Shown here: positions 49,780 through 58,750 of the stretch, in pieces | Position numbering within the stretch: position 1 is the first letter of the stretch | Layout: the number at the start of each line of letters is the position of its first letter | From: Salinactinospora qingdaonensis | GTDB taxonomy: Bacteria; Actinomycetota; Actinomycetes; Streptosporangiales; Streptosporangiaceae | NCBI RefSeq assembly: GCF_039539445.1 | Contig: NZ_BAABDD010000003.1 | Location: forward strand, 248,001-312,000 | Direction of reading: 5' to 3' | DNA length: 64,000 bases | Program-made: the position numbers and the translations under genes | Notes under the pieces: model-generated | Database searches by the model: none | What the model was told of the DNA's origin: nothing | The model's input: the letters and a program-made list of their open reading frames with translations, nothing else

Positions 49780-49956
49780 GGTCGCCGCCGGCTGCAACCG
49801 GAAGGCCACGGCCCTGGCCGGCAGCGGCCAGGAGCGGCCGACCACGGTCCGGCCCCGGCCGGCCGCCGCTCACCTCGGGCTGGTCTCTAGCTGGGACCGA
49901 TCGGCAGGCTCGGCTGACTGCTCCGCGATCGCGCGTAGCGACCGGCCGCTGGCCAC

Positions 49957-50658
49957 TCAGCTCGGGTCGGCCGCCGCCCCGACCCGGTTGGCGGCTTCGG
50001 GCGAGAGGCTGGCCAGCGCCATCTCGACGAAGGTCTCGCCGAGTTCGACGAGGCTCTTGGAGCCCGACTCCTCGTACCAGCGGTACATCCAGTTGACCAT
50101 CCCGATGATGCCCATCGTGGCCACCTGCGGGTCGAGGTCGGCGCGGAACTCGCCCGAGGCCGCGCCGTCGGCGATGACGCTGGTCAGCAGCCGGCCGTAG
50201 CGGTCGGCGTTGCGCTGGATCTCCTCGGCCTCGTGGACGGTCATCACCTTGTCGATGTTCTCGCCGAGGAAGATGAACAACTCGGGGCGCTCCGAGAGGG
50301 CCACGAGGTAGGTGCGCAGCGCCGTGGCCAGTTTCTGGCCGGGCGGCATCTCCTTGGCGACGATCTCCTCCAGGTCGACGCGCATCTGTTCGATGGGCCG
50401 GTAGAGCAGGGAGACGAGGAGCTCCTCCTTGGTACCCACGTAGTAGTAGAGCGTGGCGCGGTTGATACCGACCTCGTTGGCGACGTCCTCCAGCGTGGCC
50501 TGGGGATAGCCCACCCGCTGAAAGACGCGGCCGGCGCCCTCCAGCACCTCCTGCCAGCGGGCGTCGGACTTGCGCCCGCTGGCCAGGCGCCGTTGGGTGC
50601 GCCGGCGCGCGATGTCGCTCTGCCCAGCCGCGCCCTGTTTGCGTGTCGAGCTCACCAC
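49957..50658 (-). CDS. TetR-family regulator of the monooxygenase cluster
   Basis: 233 aa. A basic N-terminal stretch precedes the helix-turn-helix (RWQEVLEGAGRVFQRVGYPQATLEDVANEVGINRATLYYYVGTKEELL, about 35-85). The ligand domain contains ALSERPELFIFLGENIDKV and GMVNWMYRWYEESG. It lies between the SDR pair and the acyl-CoA synthetase. Its own promoter carries TGAACACTAGCGTTGA, related to sites upstream of the flavin reductase, the E1-alpha gene and the CaiB/HMG-lyase genes, so it probably represses all of them. Confidence 0.85.
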   Translation of the reverse strand: MVSSTRKQGAAGQSDIARRRTQRRLASGRKSDARWQEVLEGAGRVFQRVGYPQATLEDVANEVGINRATLYYYVGTKEELLVSLLYRPIEQMRVDLEEIVAKEMPPGQKLATALRTYLVALSERPELFIFLGENIDKVMTVHEAEEIQRNADRYGRLLTSVIADGAASGEFRADLDPQVATMGIIGMVNWMYRWYEESGSKSLVELGETFVEMALASLSPEAANRVGAAADPS

Positions 50659-50694
50659 CGCTCCATCCTTCGGGCCGACCGCCGGCCCGCATTG

Positions 50695-50734
50695 TGAACA
50701 CTAGCGTTGAAATTACTGTCGCTTGAGACGATAG
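50695..50734. promoter_or_regulatory. TetR autoregulatory operator region
   Basis: TGAACACTAGCGTTGA (50695-50710) fits TCAACG-N4-CGTTGA on the reverse strand with two mismatches. A second imperfect dyad, CTGTCG-N7-CGATAG, spans 50716-50734. Confidence 0.6.
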
Positions 50735-50804
50735 CAACACAGTGTCCCTTCGAACGCACGGGTGGGTGTCGGCGGCGCATTCGCCCGCCGCGCCGGCGGG
50801 TCGG

Positions 50805-52358
50805 TCACGGGGTGGCCTTCGGCGATTCCCCCCGCAGCACGCGCTTGAGGATCTTGCCGCTGGCGTTGCGCGGGAAGTCCTCCTCCACCTGGAAGGCGGC
50901 GGGGATCTTGTAGTTGGCCAGGTGTTCGCGGCAGTAGGCGCGCACGGCGTCCTCGTCGAAGGAGGCGCCCGGCGCGAGCACCACGTGGGCGCGCACCACC
51001 TCACCCCAGTGGCTGTCGGGCACGCCGACCACGGCGACCTCGCGCACATCGGGCAGCTCGCTGAGGACCTGCTCGATCTCGATGGGGTAGATGTTCTCCC
51101 CACCGCGGATGATCATGTCCTTCTTGCGCCCGCTGAGATAGAGGTAGCCCTCGTCGTCGCGCCAGGCCATGTCGCCGCCGCGGAACCAGCCGTCGATCAA
51201 CACCCGATCGGTCTCCTCGGGCATGTTCAAAAAGCCGCTCATCACCGCGTCGGAGCGGGTGACGATCTCGCCGACCTCGCCGTCGGGGACCTCGCGTAGG
51301 TCGTCGTCGCACAGCCGCAGGTCGACCCCCATGCCGGGCTTGCCGATGGAGCCCAGCAGGTGCTCGTGACCGTTGAGAGCGCGGTGGTGGTCCTCGGGGG
51401 TGAGCACGGTTTGCAGTCCGGCCTCGGTACCGGCGCCGAACATGTTCATGAAGTCGCAGCCGAAGACGCTCATCGCACGGCGCAGCAGCGTGGGCGACAT
51501 CGGCGCGGCCCCATAGGCGATCGACAGCAGCCGCGAGTAGTCCACCGTCTCGACTCCGGGCTGCTGCAACAGGGTGTCGATCATGGTCGGCACGAGGAAG
51601 ATCCCGTTGAGCACGTCGCGCTGTAGCCACGTGAGCACCGTGTCCGGGTCGAAGGCCGGCAGGATCAGCGACGGATATCCTCGCGCCACGCCGGCCAGCA
51701 CGTAGCACATGCCGGCCACGTGGAACAGCGGCGCCGCCGAGTAGTGGAAGCTCTCGGCGGGCAGGCGCCGCTCCAGGATGCACTGCATCACCAGGTGCTT
51801 GGTCATGCGCTGAGAATGCAGCACCCCCTTGGGCAGGGCGGTGGTGCCGCTGGTGAAGGCCAGGCACATGATCTCGTCGTCGAGGAAAGGCGTGTCGATC
51901 TCGACGTCCTCACCTCGGGTGATCAGCTCGTCGAAGTCGCGGTCGGCGGCCGCGGTCTTCTCGAAGCCGATGGTGGAGCGCAGGGTGGGCACGTCCACCG
52001 ACTCCACCAGCGGGGCGTAGCGCTCGCTGAAGAACAGCACCTTGGCTTCGGCGGTGCGCAGCAGCAGCTCCAGCTCGGGGCGGGTGAGCCGGAAGTTCAG
52101 CGGGACGTAGACCGCGCCGAGCTTCATGCAGGCCAGCAGGGCCTCCATGTAGCGGTGGGTGTCGGTGGCGAACAGCGCCACCCGGTCGCCCTTGCCGACC
52201 CCCATGCGGGCCAACTCGTTGGCCACCCGGTTGACGCGGCTGTTGACCTGGCGAAACGTAAAGGACTCGGTGTCGGTGACGAAGCAGGGCTTGTTCGGAG
52301 TGTTGCGGGCGTGCAGCCGCACCCAGTCCGATACCCGAACCGTGGGTCGCGGGGACAT
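50805..52358 (-). CDS. Acyl-CoA synthetase (AMP-forming)
   Basis: 517 aa. AMP-binding P-loop LAFTSGTTALPKGVLHS, YGAAPMSPTLLRR, MFGAGTEAG, the YLYLSGRKKDMIIRGGENIYPIEIEQVL hinge region and the catalytic Lys in PRNASGKILKR. It activates a carboxylic acid to its CoA ester, probably the acid released by the lactonase/monooxygenase steps. GGAAAGGAACCGATC precedes ATG 52358. It lies 44 bp downstream of the monooxygenase gene. Confidence 0.93.
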   Translation of the reverse strand: MSPRPTVRVSDWVRLHARNTPNKPCFVTDTESFTFRQVNSRVNRVANELARMGVGKGDRVALFATDTHRYMEALLACMKLGAVYVPLNFRLTRPELELLLRTAEAKVLFFSERYAPLVESVDVPTLRSTIGFEKTAAADRDFDELITRGEDVEIDTPFLDDEIMCLAFTSGTTALPKGVLHSQRMTKHLVMQCILERRLPAESFHYSAAPLFHVAGMCYVLAGVARGYPSLILPAFDPDTVLTWLQRDVLNGIFLVPTMIDTLLQQPGVETVDYSRLLSIAYGAAPMSPTLLRRAMSVFGCDFMNMFGAGTEAGLQTVLTPEDHHRALNGHEHLLGSIGKPGMGVDLRLCDDDLREVPDGEVGEIVTRSDAVMSGFLNMPEETDRVLIDGWFRGGDMAWRDDEGYLYLSGRKKDMIIRGGENIYPIEIEQVLSELPDVREVAVVGVPDSHWGEVVRAHVVLAPGASFDEDAVRAYCREHLANYKIPAAFQVEEDFPRNASGKILKRVLRGESPKATP

Positions 52359-52401
52359 GATCGGTTCCTTTCCCCCGCCGCGCGGGCGGCGGGTGGTCCG
52401 G

Positions 52402-53487
52402 TCAGTCGAACTCGGGAAGGACGTGCCGGCCGAGGAGCTCGATCGACTGCATGACCTTCTCGTGCGGGATGTTGTAGGGCTGGACCAGGCACAGCAGCAG
52501 ATCGGTGCCCACAGCCTCGTAACGCTTGGCCATCTCGACACACTCGTCGGGGTTGCCGACGATGACCGCGTCGTTGCCGACCAGGTAGTCGAAGTCCAAC
52601 GAGTCGATGTCGATGCCGCCCAGCAGCTTCTTGGCGTACTCGTAGCTGCCGAGCTGCGCGCCGTCCTTCCAGTCGCCCAGCTCCGCCACCGCCTTCAGGG
52701 AGGTCTGTACGTACCAGCCGAAGCACTCCCGTGCCGCGGCGTGGGCCTCCTCGGTGGAGGGGGCGCAGTGCACCTGGGTGAAGGTGGCGATCTGCTCGTT
52801 GACAATCTGCCCGACGGGTTTGGCGCGGCGCAAGCCCTGCCGGTACCGGTCGAAGCGGTTGACCAGGGTCTCGGGGGCCGCGGCGACCGAGAAGGAGAGC
52901 AGCCCCAGCCCCTTCTCGCCGACGACCTCGTGGCTGTCGGAGCTGGAGGAGGCGCCCCACAGCGGCGGGTGGGGCTGCTGCATGGGCTTGGGTACGACCC
53001 CGCGCGGGGGCAGTTTGAAGTAGTCGCCGTCCCAGGAGAACTCTTCCTGGGTCCAGCAGCCCATGATGACGTCCAGCGCCTCCTCCCACATGGGGCGGGT
53101 GTCGTTGGGGTCGATGCCGAAGCCCTCCAACTCGACGCGGGTGCCCGAGCGGCCGGTGCCGAACTCCAGGCGCCCGCCGGAGAGCACGTCGACGGTGGCC
53201 GCCGCCTCAGCCGCGCGGACCGGATGGTTGTAAGGGAACGGCAGCAGCCGCACCCCGTGGCCGATGCGGATGTTGTGCGTCTTGGCCGCGACCGCGCCGT
53301 AGAACACGCCCGGCGCCGAGGAGAAGGAGTATTCGTCGAGGAAGTGGTGCTCGACTGTCCAGACGCTGTGGAAACCCAGCCGGTCGGCGAGCACGATCTG
53401 GTCGAGGACATCGTTGAAGGCGGTGTGGGCGCTGTCGTGGGACCACGGGCGCGGCACCGGCATCTCGTACATCAACGCGAACTTCAT
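52402..53487 (-). CDS. LLM-class flavin-dependent monooxygenase 1
   Basis: 361 aa luciferase-like fold: MKFALMYEMPVPRPW, FHSVWTVEHHFLDEYSFSSAPG, IRIGHGVRLLPFPYNHPVRAAEAAATVDVLSGGRLEFGTGRSG. EHHF and the GTGRSG phosphate loop bind reduced FMN. Group members include bacterial luciferase, alkanal, limonene and diketocamphane monooxygenases. The paired flavin reductase (55472-56008) can supply FMNH2. The neighbouring lactonase suggests a Baeyer-Villiger-type oxidation of a cyclic ketone; inference. Confidence 0.9.
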   Translation of the reverse strand: MKFALMYEMPVPRPWSHDSAHTAFNDVLDQIVLADRLGFHSVWTVEHHFLDEYSFSSAPGVFYGAVAAKTHNIRIGHGVRLLPFPYNHPVRAAEAAATVDVLSGGRLEFGTGRSGTRVELEGFGIDPNDTRPMWEEALDVIMGCWTQEEFSWDGDYFKLPPRGVVPKPMQQPHPPLWGASSSSDSHEVVGEKGLGLLSFSVAAAPETLVNRFDRYRQGLRRAKPVGQIVNEQIATFTQVHCAPSTEEAHAAARECFGWYVQTSLKAVAELGDWKDGAQLGSYEYAKKLLGGIDIDSLDFDYLVGNDAVIVGNPDECVEMAKRYEAVGTDLLLCLVQPYNIPHEKVMQSIELLGRHVLPEFD

Positions 53488-54389
53488 CAGCTACCGCCTC
53501 CCACGCCGGCCAGGTTGAACGCGAACAGTTCCAGGGGTGCCGCGTCGATGTCGTAGGCGACCACTCGGCCCGGCATGGAGTAGGTGACGAACAGCTGCCC
53601 GTCGCCGATGCAGCAGTTCGTCGGCTGCGCCCCCGGCTCGGTGTCGATGCTGCGCAGCAGCTTCCCGCTGGGGGCGAAGACGTGGATGACGTGGCCCACG
53701 CTGCCGCAGACGTAGAGGTTGCCCTCGGCGTCGAAGCAGAACCCGTCGGGCGATCCCGACGGCAGCTTGCACACGACCTCGGGCTCGCCCAAGCCGGCGG
53801 GTGACCAGGGGTAGGCCCAGACCTTGCGGGTCAGCGACTGGGCGACGAACATGCGCTCGGCGTCGGGTGCGAAGCCGATCCCGTTGGGCATCGCCGCCAT
53901 CTCGGCGACCTGCTCCACCTCACCCCCGGGGCCTATGGCCACGATCCGGCCGGGCCGCAGATTGCGCAGGTCCTCCCAGTTGTGGGAGTCGGTGACGTAG
54001 AGCCGCCCGTCGGGGCCGAAACACAGATCGTTGGGGCGGTGCGGCGGGTCGCCGGGCAGGTCGGCGGCCACCGTCGAGACCGCGCCGCCGGCCACGCGCT
54101 GCACACAACCGTCCATGGGCTCGGGGGCGTGCCAGTAGCCGCCGTCGTCGGCGGCGGCGAGCCCGCCGTTGTTGGCGACGTAGATCGCCCCGTCGGCGCC
54201 CAGCGCTGCCCCGTTGGGGCCGCCGCCGAGGCGGCCCAGCGTGGTGGTCGCCCCGTCAGGGTCGATCCGGGTGACGCGCTGGCCGCGCATCTCCACGGCG
54301 GCGACGGCGCCGCCGCCCAGATAGACCGGTCCTTCGGGAAAGTCCAGCCCCTCGCCGACCACGCGCGGTCGGGGCCACCCGCCGCTCAC
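53487..54389 (-). CDS. SMP-30/gluconolactonase-like lactone hydrolase
   Basis: 300 aa six-bladed propeller: EGLDFPEGPVYLGGG with metal-binding Glu, NGAALGADGAIYVANNGG, HRPNDLCFGPDGRLYVTD (metal Asn/Asp), GIGFAPDAERMFVAQS and SPDGFCFDAEGNLYV. Such enzymes open lactone rings with a divalent metal. It shares one base with one monooxygenase gene and four with the other. A lactone generated by the monooxygenase would be its natural substrate. Confidence 0.9.
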   Translation of the reverse strand: MSGGWPRPRVVGEGLDFPEGPVYLGGGAVAAVEMRGQRVTRIDPDGATTTLGRLGGGPNGAALGADGAIYVANNGGLAAADDGGYWHAPEPMDGCVQRVAGGAVSTVAADLPGDPPHRPNDLCFGPDGRLYVTDSHNWEDLRNLRPGRIVAIGPGGEVEQVAEMAAMPNGIGFAPDAERMFVAQSLTRKVWAYPWSPAGLGEPEVVCKLPSGSPDGFCFDAEGNLYVCGSVGHVIHVFAPSGKLLRSIDTEPGAQPTNCCIGDGQLFVTYSMPGRVVAYDIDAAPLELFAFNLAGVGGGS

Positions 54390-55465
54390 GACGCCGCCTT
54401 GGTGTCGTCGAGTTGCTGAAGCCGTGGCATGACCTCGGCGGCGAAGAGGCGCATGTTGCGCTCAGCGGTCTCGGGGGGCATGCCGGCGAAGGAGAAGACA
54501 CCGTTGAAGCCGTCGTTGCCGACCTTGGAGCGGATGTCGAGGACGCGCTCATAGCACTGCTCGGGGGTGCCCCAGATCTGTAGCTCGATGAAGTTGTCGA
54601 CGACCTTGCTGGAGCCGTGCTTGTGGATGGCCTTGGACAGCCGCTGGTAGTACTCGTAGCCCTGCGTGGTGTCGAAGTGGCGGCCGGCCAGCTCGTAGTG
54701 GTTGAGGACGTACTCGTAGTAGCCGCCGATGTACTCCTGGGCCATGTCGCGGGCCTTGATCTCGTCCTCGTCGCAGCAGACCCAGCCCGTCACGATCGGC
54801 GCCGGCGCTTCGACGCCCTTGAGCTCGCGGAACGTCTGTCGGTACTGGTCGAGGTCGTCGGCGACCTCCATCCAGTCCTTCTGCGGGTTGATGAGGATGC
54901 CGGCGCCGACGTCGGCCATGATGCGCACCGACTCGGGCGAGACCGCGGCGGCGTAGAGCCGGTCGTCGAAGCCGCGGGTGGGGCGGGGGCGCAGCTCGCG
55001 GCGGGGGATCTTGTAGTACGTGCCGTCGTATTCGATGATGCCGGTTTCAAGGGCCTGCAAGATGATCTGGGAGGCTTCGACGAAGCGTTCCCGCGACTCG
55101 TCCATGGGGATGCGCATGCCCTCGAACTCGATGCGGCCCAGCCCGCGGCCCATGCCGAAGATGTAGCGCCCCGAGGAGATGATGTCGAGGACGGCGACCT
55201 GCTCGGCGACCCGCACCGGGTCGTGCCACGGCAGGATCACCGCGCCCGACCCCAGCTGGATGCGCTCGGTGCGCCCGGCCATGTAGCTGAGAAATTGCAG
55301 CACATCGGGGCACATGGTGTAGGAGGTGAAGTGGTGCTCCACGCCCCACAGCGCGTCGAAGCCCAGCGGTTCGGCCAGGTCGGCTAGTTTCAGCTCGTCG
55401 CGGTAGACCTCTTCGTCGCTGGCGGCCTCGTGGCCCTCGAAGATACAGCTCATGCCAACACGCAT
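54386..55465 (-). CDS. LLM-class flavin-dependent monooxygenase 2
   Basis: 359 aa luciferase-like protein: RVGMSCIFEGHEAASDEEVYRDELKLADLAEPLGFDALWGVEHHFTSYTMCPD, RIQLGSGAVILPWHDPVRVAEQVAVLDIISSGRYIFGMGRG. The FMN-binding features match protein 1, but overall identity looks modest, so they probably catalyse different steps. GGAGGCTGAAACACG precedes ATG 55465, 6 bp after the flavin reductase gene. Confidence 0.9.
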   Translation of the reverse strand: MRVGMSCIFEGHEAASDEEVYRDELKLADLAEPLGFDALWGVEHHFTSYTMCPDVLQFLSYMAGRTERIQLGSGAVILPWHDPVRVAEQVAVLDIISSGRYIFGMGRGLGRIEFEGMRIPMDESRERFVEASQIILQALETGIIEYDGTYYKIPRRELRPRPTRGFDDRLYAAAVSPESVRIMADVGAGILINPQKDWMEVADDLDQYRQTFRELKGVEAPAPIVTGWVCCDEDEIKARDMAQEYIGGYYEYVLNHYELAGRHFDTTQGYEYYQRLSKAIHKHGSSKVVDNFIELQIWGTPEQCYERVLDIRSKVGNDGFNGVFSFAGMPPETAERNMRLFAAEVMPRLQQLDDTKAAS

Positions 55466-55471
55466 CGTGTT

Positions 55472-56008
55472 TCAGCCTCCAGACGGGATAGCGGGGGCGG
55501 ACGCCAGGCGCTCATAGCCGCCGTGGCAAAACACCAGCGGATGGCCTGATTCGCGTACATCCAGATCGAGGACGCGACCGAGGACGAACCAGTGGTCGCC
55601 GGCGGGGTAGCAGCGTTCGAAGGCGCAGTCGAACGAGGCGAGGCAGCCCTCGATGACGGGGGAACCGTGGGGGCTCGTGTACCAGGGCACTCCCTCGAAC
55701 TTCTTGCCACCGGAGGTGGCGAACTGCCGACTGAGCTGCTCGTTGTCTGCCCCCAGGACGCTGACGCAAAAGGAGCCGACCGGCACGATCAGCGGCCAAG
55801 TGGTGGAGGTCCGCGCCGGCAAAAAGCCGATCAGCGGCGGATCGAGCGAGGCGGAGACGAAGGTCCCCACGGTCAGGCCGACCGGGCCGCGTCGGGTCAT
55901 CGCCGACACCACGGCGACGCTCGTGGGGACGTAACCCATCACCTGGCGGAGCTGTTCCGGCGACACGGTGTCGTTGTCGGGTGGTCGCACCTGCATCTCA
56001 CTCAGCAT
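55472..56008 (-). CDS. Flavin reductase (two-component monooxygenase partner)
   Basis: 178 aa of the flavin reductase-like split-barrel family: QVMGYVPTSVAVVSAM, GPVGLTVGTFVSASLDPPLIGFLPA, SFCVSVLGADNEQLSRQFA and CLASFDCAFERCYPAGDHWFVLGRVLDLD. It reduces FMN or FAD with NAD(P)H and hands it to the monooxygenases. First gene of the minus-strand operon; GGAGGTGACAACAG precedes ATG. Two operators (56219-56281) lie upstream. Confidence 0.92.
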   Translation of the reverse strand: MLSEMQVRPPDNDTVSPEQLRQVMGYVPTSVAVVSAMTRRGPVGLTVGTFVSASLDPPLIGFLPARTSTTWPLIVPVGSFCVSVLGADNEQLSRQFATSGGKKFEGVPWYTSPHGSPVIEGCLASFDCAFERCYPAGDHWFVLGRVLDLDVRESGHPLVFCHGGYERLASAPAIPSGG

Positions 56009-56218
56009 CTGTTGTCACCTCCAAGGTCGCTTCCCGGCCACGGCGGGCGCGGGTTCGCCGCGCGGTGTTGGGGGCCGTGACCGCGCTCGCCCAGGCGGGT
56101 TCGGAGGACGCGGTCATGCCCGAGCCGGTCACATGGGGCCGCCCAAGCGGGGGTCGCGTTCCGGCGCGCACCGGATGCCGCGGCCGCCTGCTCCCGGGTT
56201 TCCATGAACCCCCCTAAC

Positions 56219-56281
56219 GTCATCGCTTACGTTGACAAGAAGCTAGCACTACGGTTTCCTTCCGTCAACGGATACGCTGAC
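56219..56281. promoter_or_regulatory. Two TetR-type operators in the divergent promoter
   Basis: GTCATCGCTTACGTTGAC (56219-56236) and GTCAACGGATACGCTGAC (56264-56281) both fit GTCAACG-N4-CGTTGAC with one mismatch per arm; centres are 45 bp apart. On the minus strand TTGTCA at 56233-56238 could be the -35 of the flavin reductase promoter. Confidence 0.7.
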
Positions 56282-56384
56282 AAGCGTGAGTCAGCCGGAG
56301 AACACCTCCACAACCAGCGAAGGAAACGGGAAAGCGGCACACGCGAGAGCCGCATCGACACTGGCGCACACACGACACCCTGTG

Positions 56385-56400
56385 TTAACACTGATGTTGA
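56385..56400. promoter_or_regulatory. Third TetR-type operator, upstream of the E1-alpha gene
   Basis: TTAACACTGATGTTGA shares AACACT-N3-GTTGA with the site in the tetR promoter (50695-50710). It lies 33 bp upstream of the E1-alpha start codon. Confidence 0.55.
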
Positions 56401-56432
56401 CCAGATAGGCGGGTCCCGCCGGAAAGGCAGCG

Positions 56433-57476
56433 ATGAGCGTCGTGGACAACCAAGCCGCGCCGTGGGCAACGGTTCCCCCAGAACTTCAGGGAGAGCACGG
56501 GCGCGAGCTCGCGATCGAGATGCTGCGCAGGATGCTGCGCGTGCGAATGTTCGAAGAGGCGACGATCGAGTTGTTCCACGCGGGCGAACTGCCCGCGATG
56601 GTGCACCTGAGCATCGGCCAGGAGGCCGCGATCGTCGGCGCCTGCCTGGCCACAGGCGACAGCGACTACATGACCGGCAACCACCGTTCCCACGGCCACC
56701 CCATCGCCAAAGGCGCGGGCATGGACCGGCTCATGGCCGAACTGCTCGGCAAGGCCACCGGGATCTGCCACGGCAAGGGCGGCAGCATGCACCTGGCCGA
56801 CTTCTCCGTGGGCAGCCTGGGCGAGTCCGGCATCGTCGGCTCGGCGATCCCCGTGGCCACGGGCGCCGGGCTGGCCGCCCGCACGCTCGGCGAGCAGCGC
56901 GTGTGCGTGTGCTTCTTCGGCGACGGCGCCGCCAACGAAGGCGTGTTCCACGAGTCGTTGAACCTGGCCGCGGTGTGGAACCTGCCGGTGGTCTACGTGT
57001 GCGAGAACAACGGCTACGCGGTCAGCGTCCCCGCCGAGTCGCTGACCTCGGTACCCGACATCGCCACCCGCGCCGTCGCCTACGGAATCCCCGGCGTGGC
57101 CGTCGACGGCCAGGACGTGGTGGCCGGCTACCAGGCGGCCCGCACCGCCGTCGACCGGGCCCGCCGCGGCGACGGCCCCACCCTCATCGAGGCCAAGACC
57201 TACCGCTTCCACGAACACGCCTACGGCCTGCGGGTCAAGACGGCCTACCGCGACGCCGCCGAGGTCGCCGCCTGGAGCGATGAACGCGACCCCGTCGTGC
57301 TGTTCGAGCGGCGGCTGGCGGACTGGGACCTGGTCGACGACGCGGCCCGGAGGCAGGTACGCGAGGAGACCGCCGCCGAGGTCGCTGCCGCGGTGGAGTT
57401 CGCCCGCACCAGCCCCGCCCCCGACCCCGCCGAGGCATACCGGGACCTCTACGTCACCGAGGAGGACGCCCGATGA
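56433..57476 (+). CDS. 2-Oxoacid/acetoin dehydrogenase E1 alpha subunit
   Basis: 347 aa. Thiamine-diphosphate motif CFFGDGAANEGVFHESLNLAAVWNLPVVYVCENN is complete; YMTGNHRSHGHPIAKG and GICHGKGGSMHLAD are typical of acetoin/branched 2-oxoacid dehydrogenase alpha chains. GGAAAGG precedes ATG 56433. It forms the E1 heterotetramer with the next gene and oxidatively decarboxylates a 2-oxoacid or cleaves an acetoin-like ketone. Divergent from the monooxygenase operon. Confidence 0.93.
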   Translation: MSVVDNQAAPWATVPPELQGEHGRELAIEMLRRMLRVRMFEEATIELFHAGELPAMVHLSIGQEAAIVGACLATGDSDYMTGNHRSHGHPIAKGAGMDRLMAELLGKATGICHGKGGSMHLADFSVGSLGESGIVGSAIPVATGAGLAARTLGEQRVCVCFFGDGAANEGVFHESLNLAAVWNLPVVYVCENNGYAVSVPAESLTSVPDIATRAVAYGIPGVAVDGQDVVAGYQAARTAVDRARRGDGPTLIEAKTYRFHEHAYGLRVKTAYRDAAEVAAWSDERDPVVLFERRLADWDLVDDAARRQVREETAAEVAAAVEFARTSPAPDPAEAYRDLYVTEEDAR

Positions 57477-58492
57477 CCACGCCGCAACGCGAACGCCCCC
57501 GTGCCGAGGGCGGGCGCGCGCCGGGGTTCCTGCAAGCCATCCGGCAAGCCCAGTACGAGGAGATGCACCGCGACCCCACCGTGATCCTCATGGGCCAGGA
57601 CCTGCGCGCCAACGTGTTCGGCGCCGCCGAGGGCTTCCTCGACGAGTTCGGCCCGGAACGCATCCGCGACCTGCCGCTGTCGGAGGCCGCCAGTGTGGGA
57701 ATGGCGGCCGGTGCCGCTATGGCCGGGCTGCGCCCCATCGTGGACCTGACCGTGGCCAGCTTCATGTTCGGCGCGATGGACCAGTTCATCAGCCAGGTCG
57801 CCAAAAGCCGCTACATGTACGGCGGCCAGGCGCGGGTGCCCGTGGTCTACCGGCAGGCGCTGTACTACCACGGCGGCACCGCCGCCCACCACGCCGACCG
57901 GCCCTACCCGATGTTCATGAACGTGCCCGGCCTCAAGATCATCCTGCCGAGCAACGGCTACGACCTCAAAGGGCTGCTCAAGTCCGCGATCCGCGACGAC
58001 AACCCGGTGCTGTGCTTCGAGGACGCCAACCTGTGGGGACGGCGCGGCCGGGGTGGCCCCGAGCCGGAGGCCGAGGACCACCTCGTGCCCATCGGCAGCG
58101 CCGCCGTCCGCCGCAGCGGCACCGACGTGACCATCGTCGGCATCGGCCACGGCCTCGTGCAGAGCCTGGAGGCCGCGACCGAACTGGAGGCCGAGGGCAT
58201 CAGCGCCGAGGTCGTCGACCCGCGCACCCTGGTGCCCATGGACTGGCCCACCATCTTGGAGTCGGTGCGCCGCACCGGCCGCTGCGTCGTGGTCGACCCC
58301 GCCAACCGCACCTGCGGCGCCGCCGGCGAGATCGCGGCCCAACTCGTCGAGGAGTGCTTCGACGCACTGCGCGGACCCGTGGTGCGCGTGACCACCGACG
58401 ACGTGCACGTCCCGTTCAGCCCCGCGCTGGAGCGGCAGATCTACCCGTCCAAGGACAAGGTCGTGGCGGCGGTGCGCCGCGCGCTGGCGTAA
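57473..58492 (+). CDS. 2-Oxoacid/acetoin dehydrogenase E1 beta subunit
   Basis: 339 aa. Transketolase-type pyrimidine domain with VILMGQDLRANVFGAAEGFLDEFGPERIRDLPLSEAASVGMAAGAAMAG, QFISQVAKSRYMYGGQARVPVVYR, and the C-terminal domain IGHGLVQSLEAATELEAEGISAEVVDPRTLVPMD. Overlaps the alpha gene by 4 bp. The pair plus the two E2 pieces form a dehydrogenase complex; E3 is not in the window. Confidence 0.93.
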   Translation: MTTPQRERPRAEGGRAPGFLQAIRQAQYEEMHRDPTVILMGQDLRANVFGAAEGFLDEFGPERIRDLPLSEAASVGMAAGAAMAGLRPIVDLTVASFMFGAMDQFISQVAKSRYMYGGQARVPVVYRQALYYHGGTAAHHADRPYPMFMNVPGLKIILPSNGYDLKGLLKSAIRDDNPVLCFEDANLWGRRGRGGPEPEAEDHLVPIGSAAVRRSGTDVTIVGIGHGLVQSLEAATELEAEGISAEVVDPRTLVPMDWPTILESVRRTGRCVVVDPANRTCGAAGEIAAQLVEECFDALRGPVVRVTTDDVHVPFSPALERQIYPSKDKVVAAVRRALA

Positions 58493-58504
58493 GGAGAAGT
58501 GAGC

Positions 58505-58750
58505 ATGGACAACGAGGTGCGGCTCCCGCAGTACGGGATGGGCATGTCGGAGGCCGAGATCCTGGAGTGGTACGTTGAGGAGGGCGACACCGTCGTCGAA
58601 GGCGCCGACCTACTGGAGATCGAGGCGGAGAAGGCCCGCGAGGTGCTGCCCGCGCCGGCCACCGGAACCCTCAAACAGATCGTGGCCCACCCCGGCGAGG
58701 TGGTGGAGGTCCGCGCGCTGCTCGGTGTGATCGTCAGCGAGGACGAGTGA
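58505..58750 (+). CDS. Stand-alone lipoyl domain (E2 N-terminal part)
   Basis: 81 aa, a single lipoyl/biotinyl domain: LPQYGMGMSEAEILEWYVEEGDTVVEGADLLEIEAEKAREVLPAP with lipoylated Lys43 in the EAEKA hairpin, and TGTLKQIVAHPGEVVEVRALLGVI. ATG 58505 has GGAG at the right distance; GTG 58499 is too close. Normally this domain is fused to the acyltransferase; here the latter starts one base inside the stop codon (TGATG). Confidence 0.9.
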   Translation: MDNEVRLPQYGMGMSEAEILEWYVEEGDTVVEGADLLEIEAEKAREVLPAPATGTLKQIVAHPGEVVEVRALLGVIVSEDE

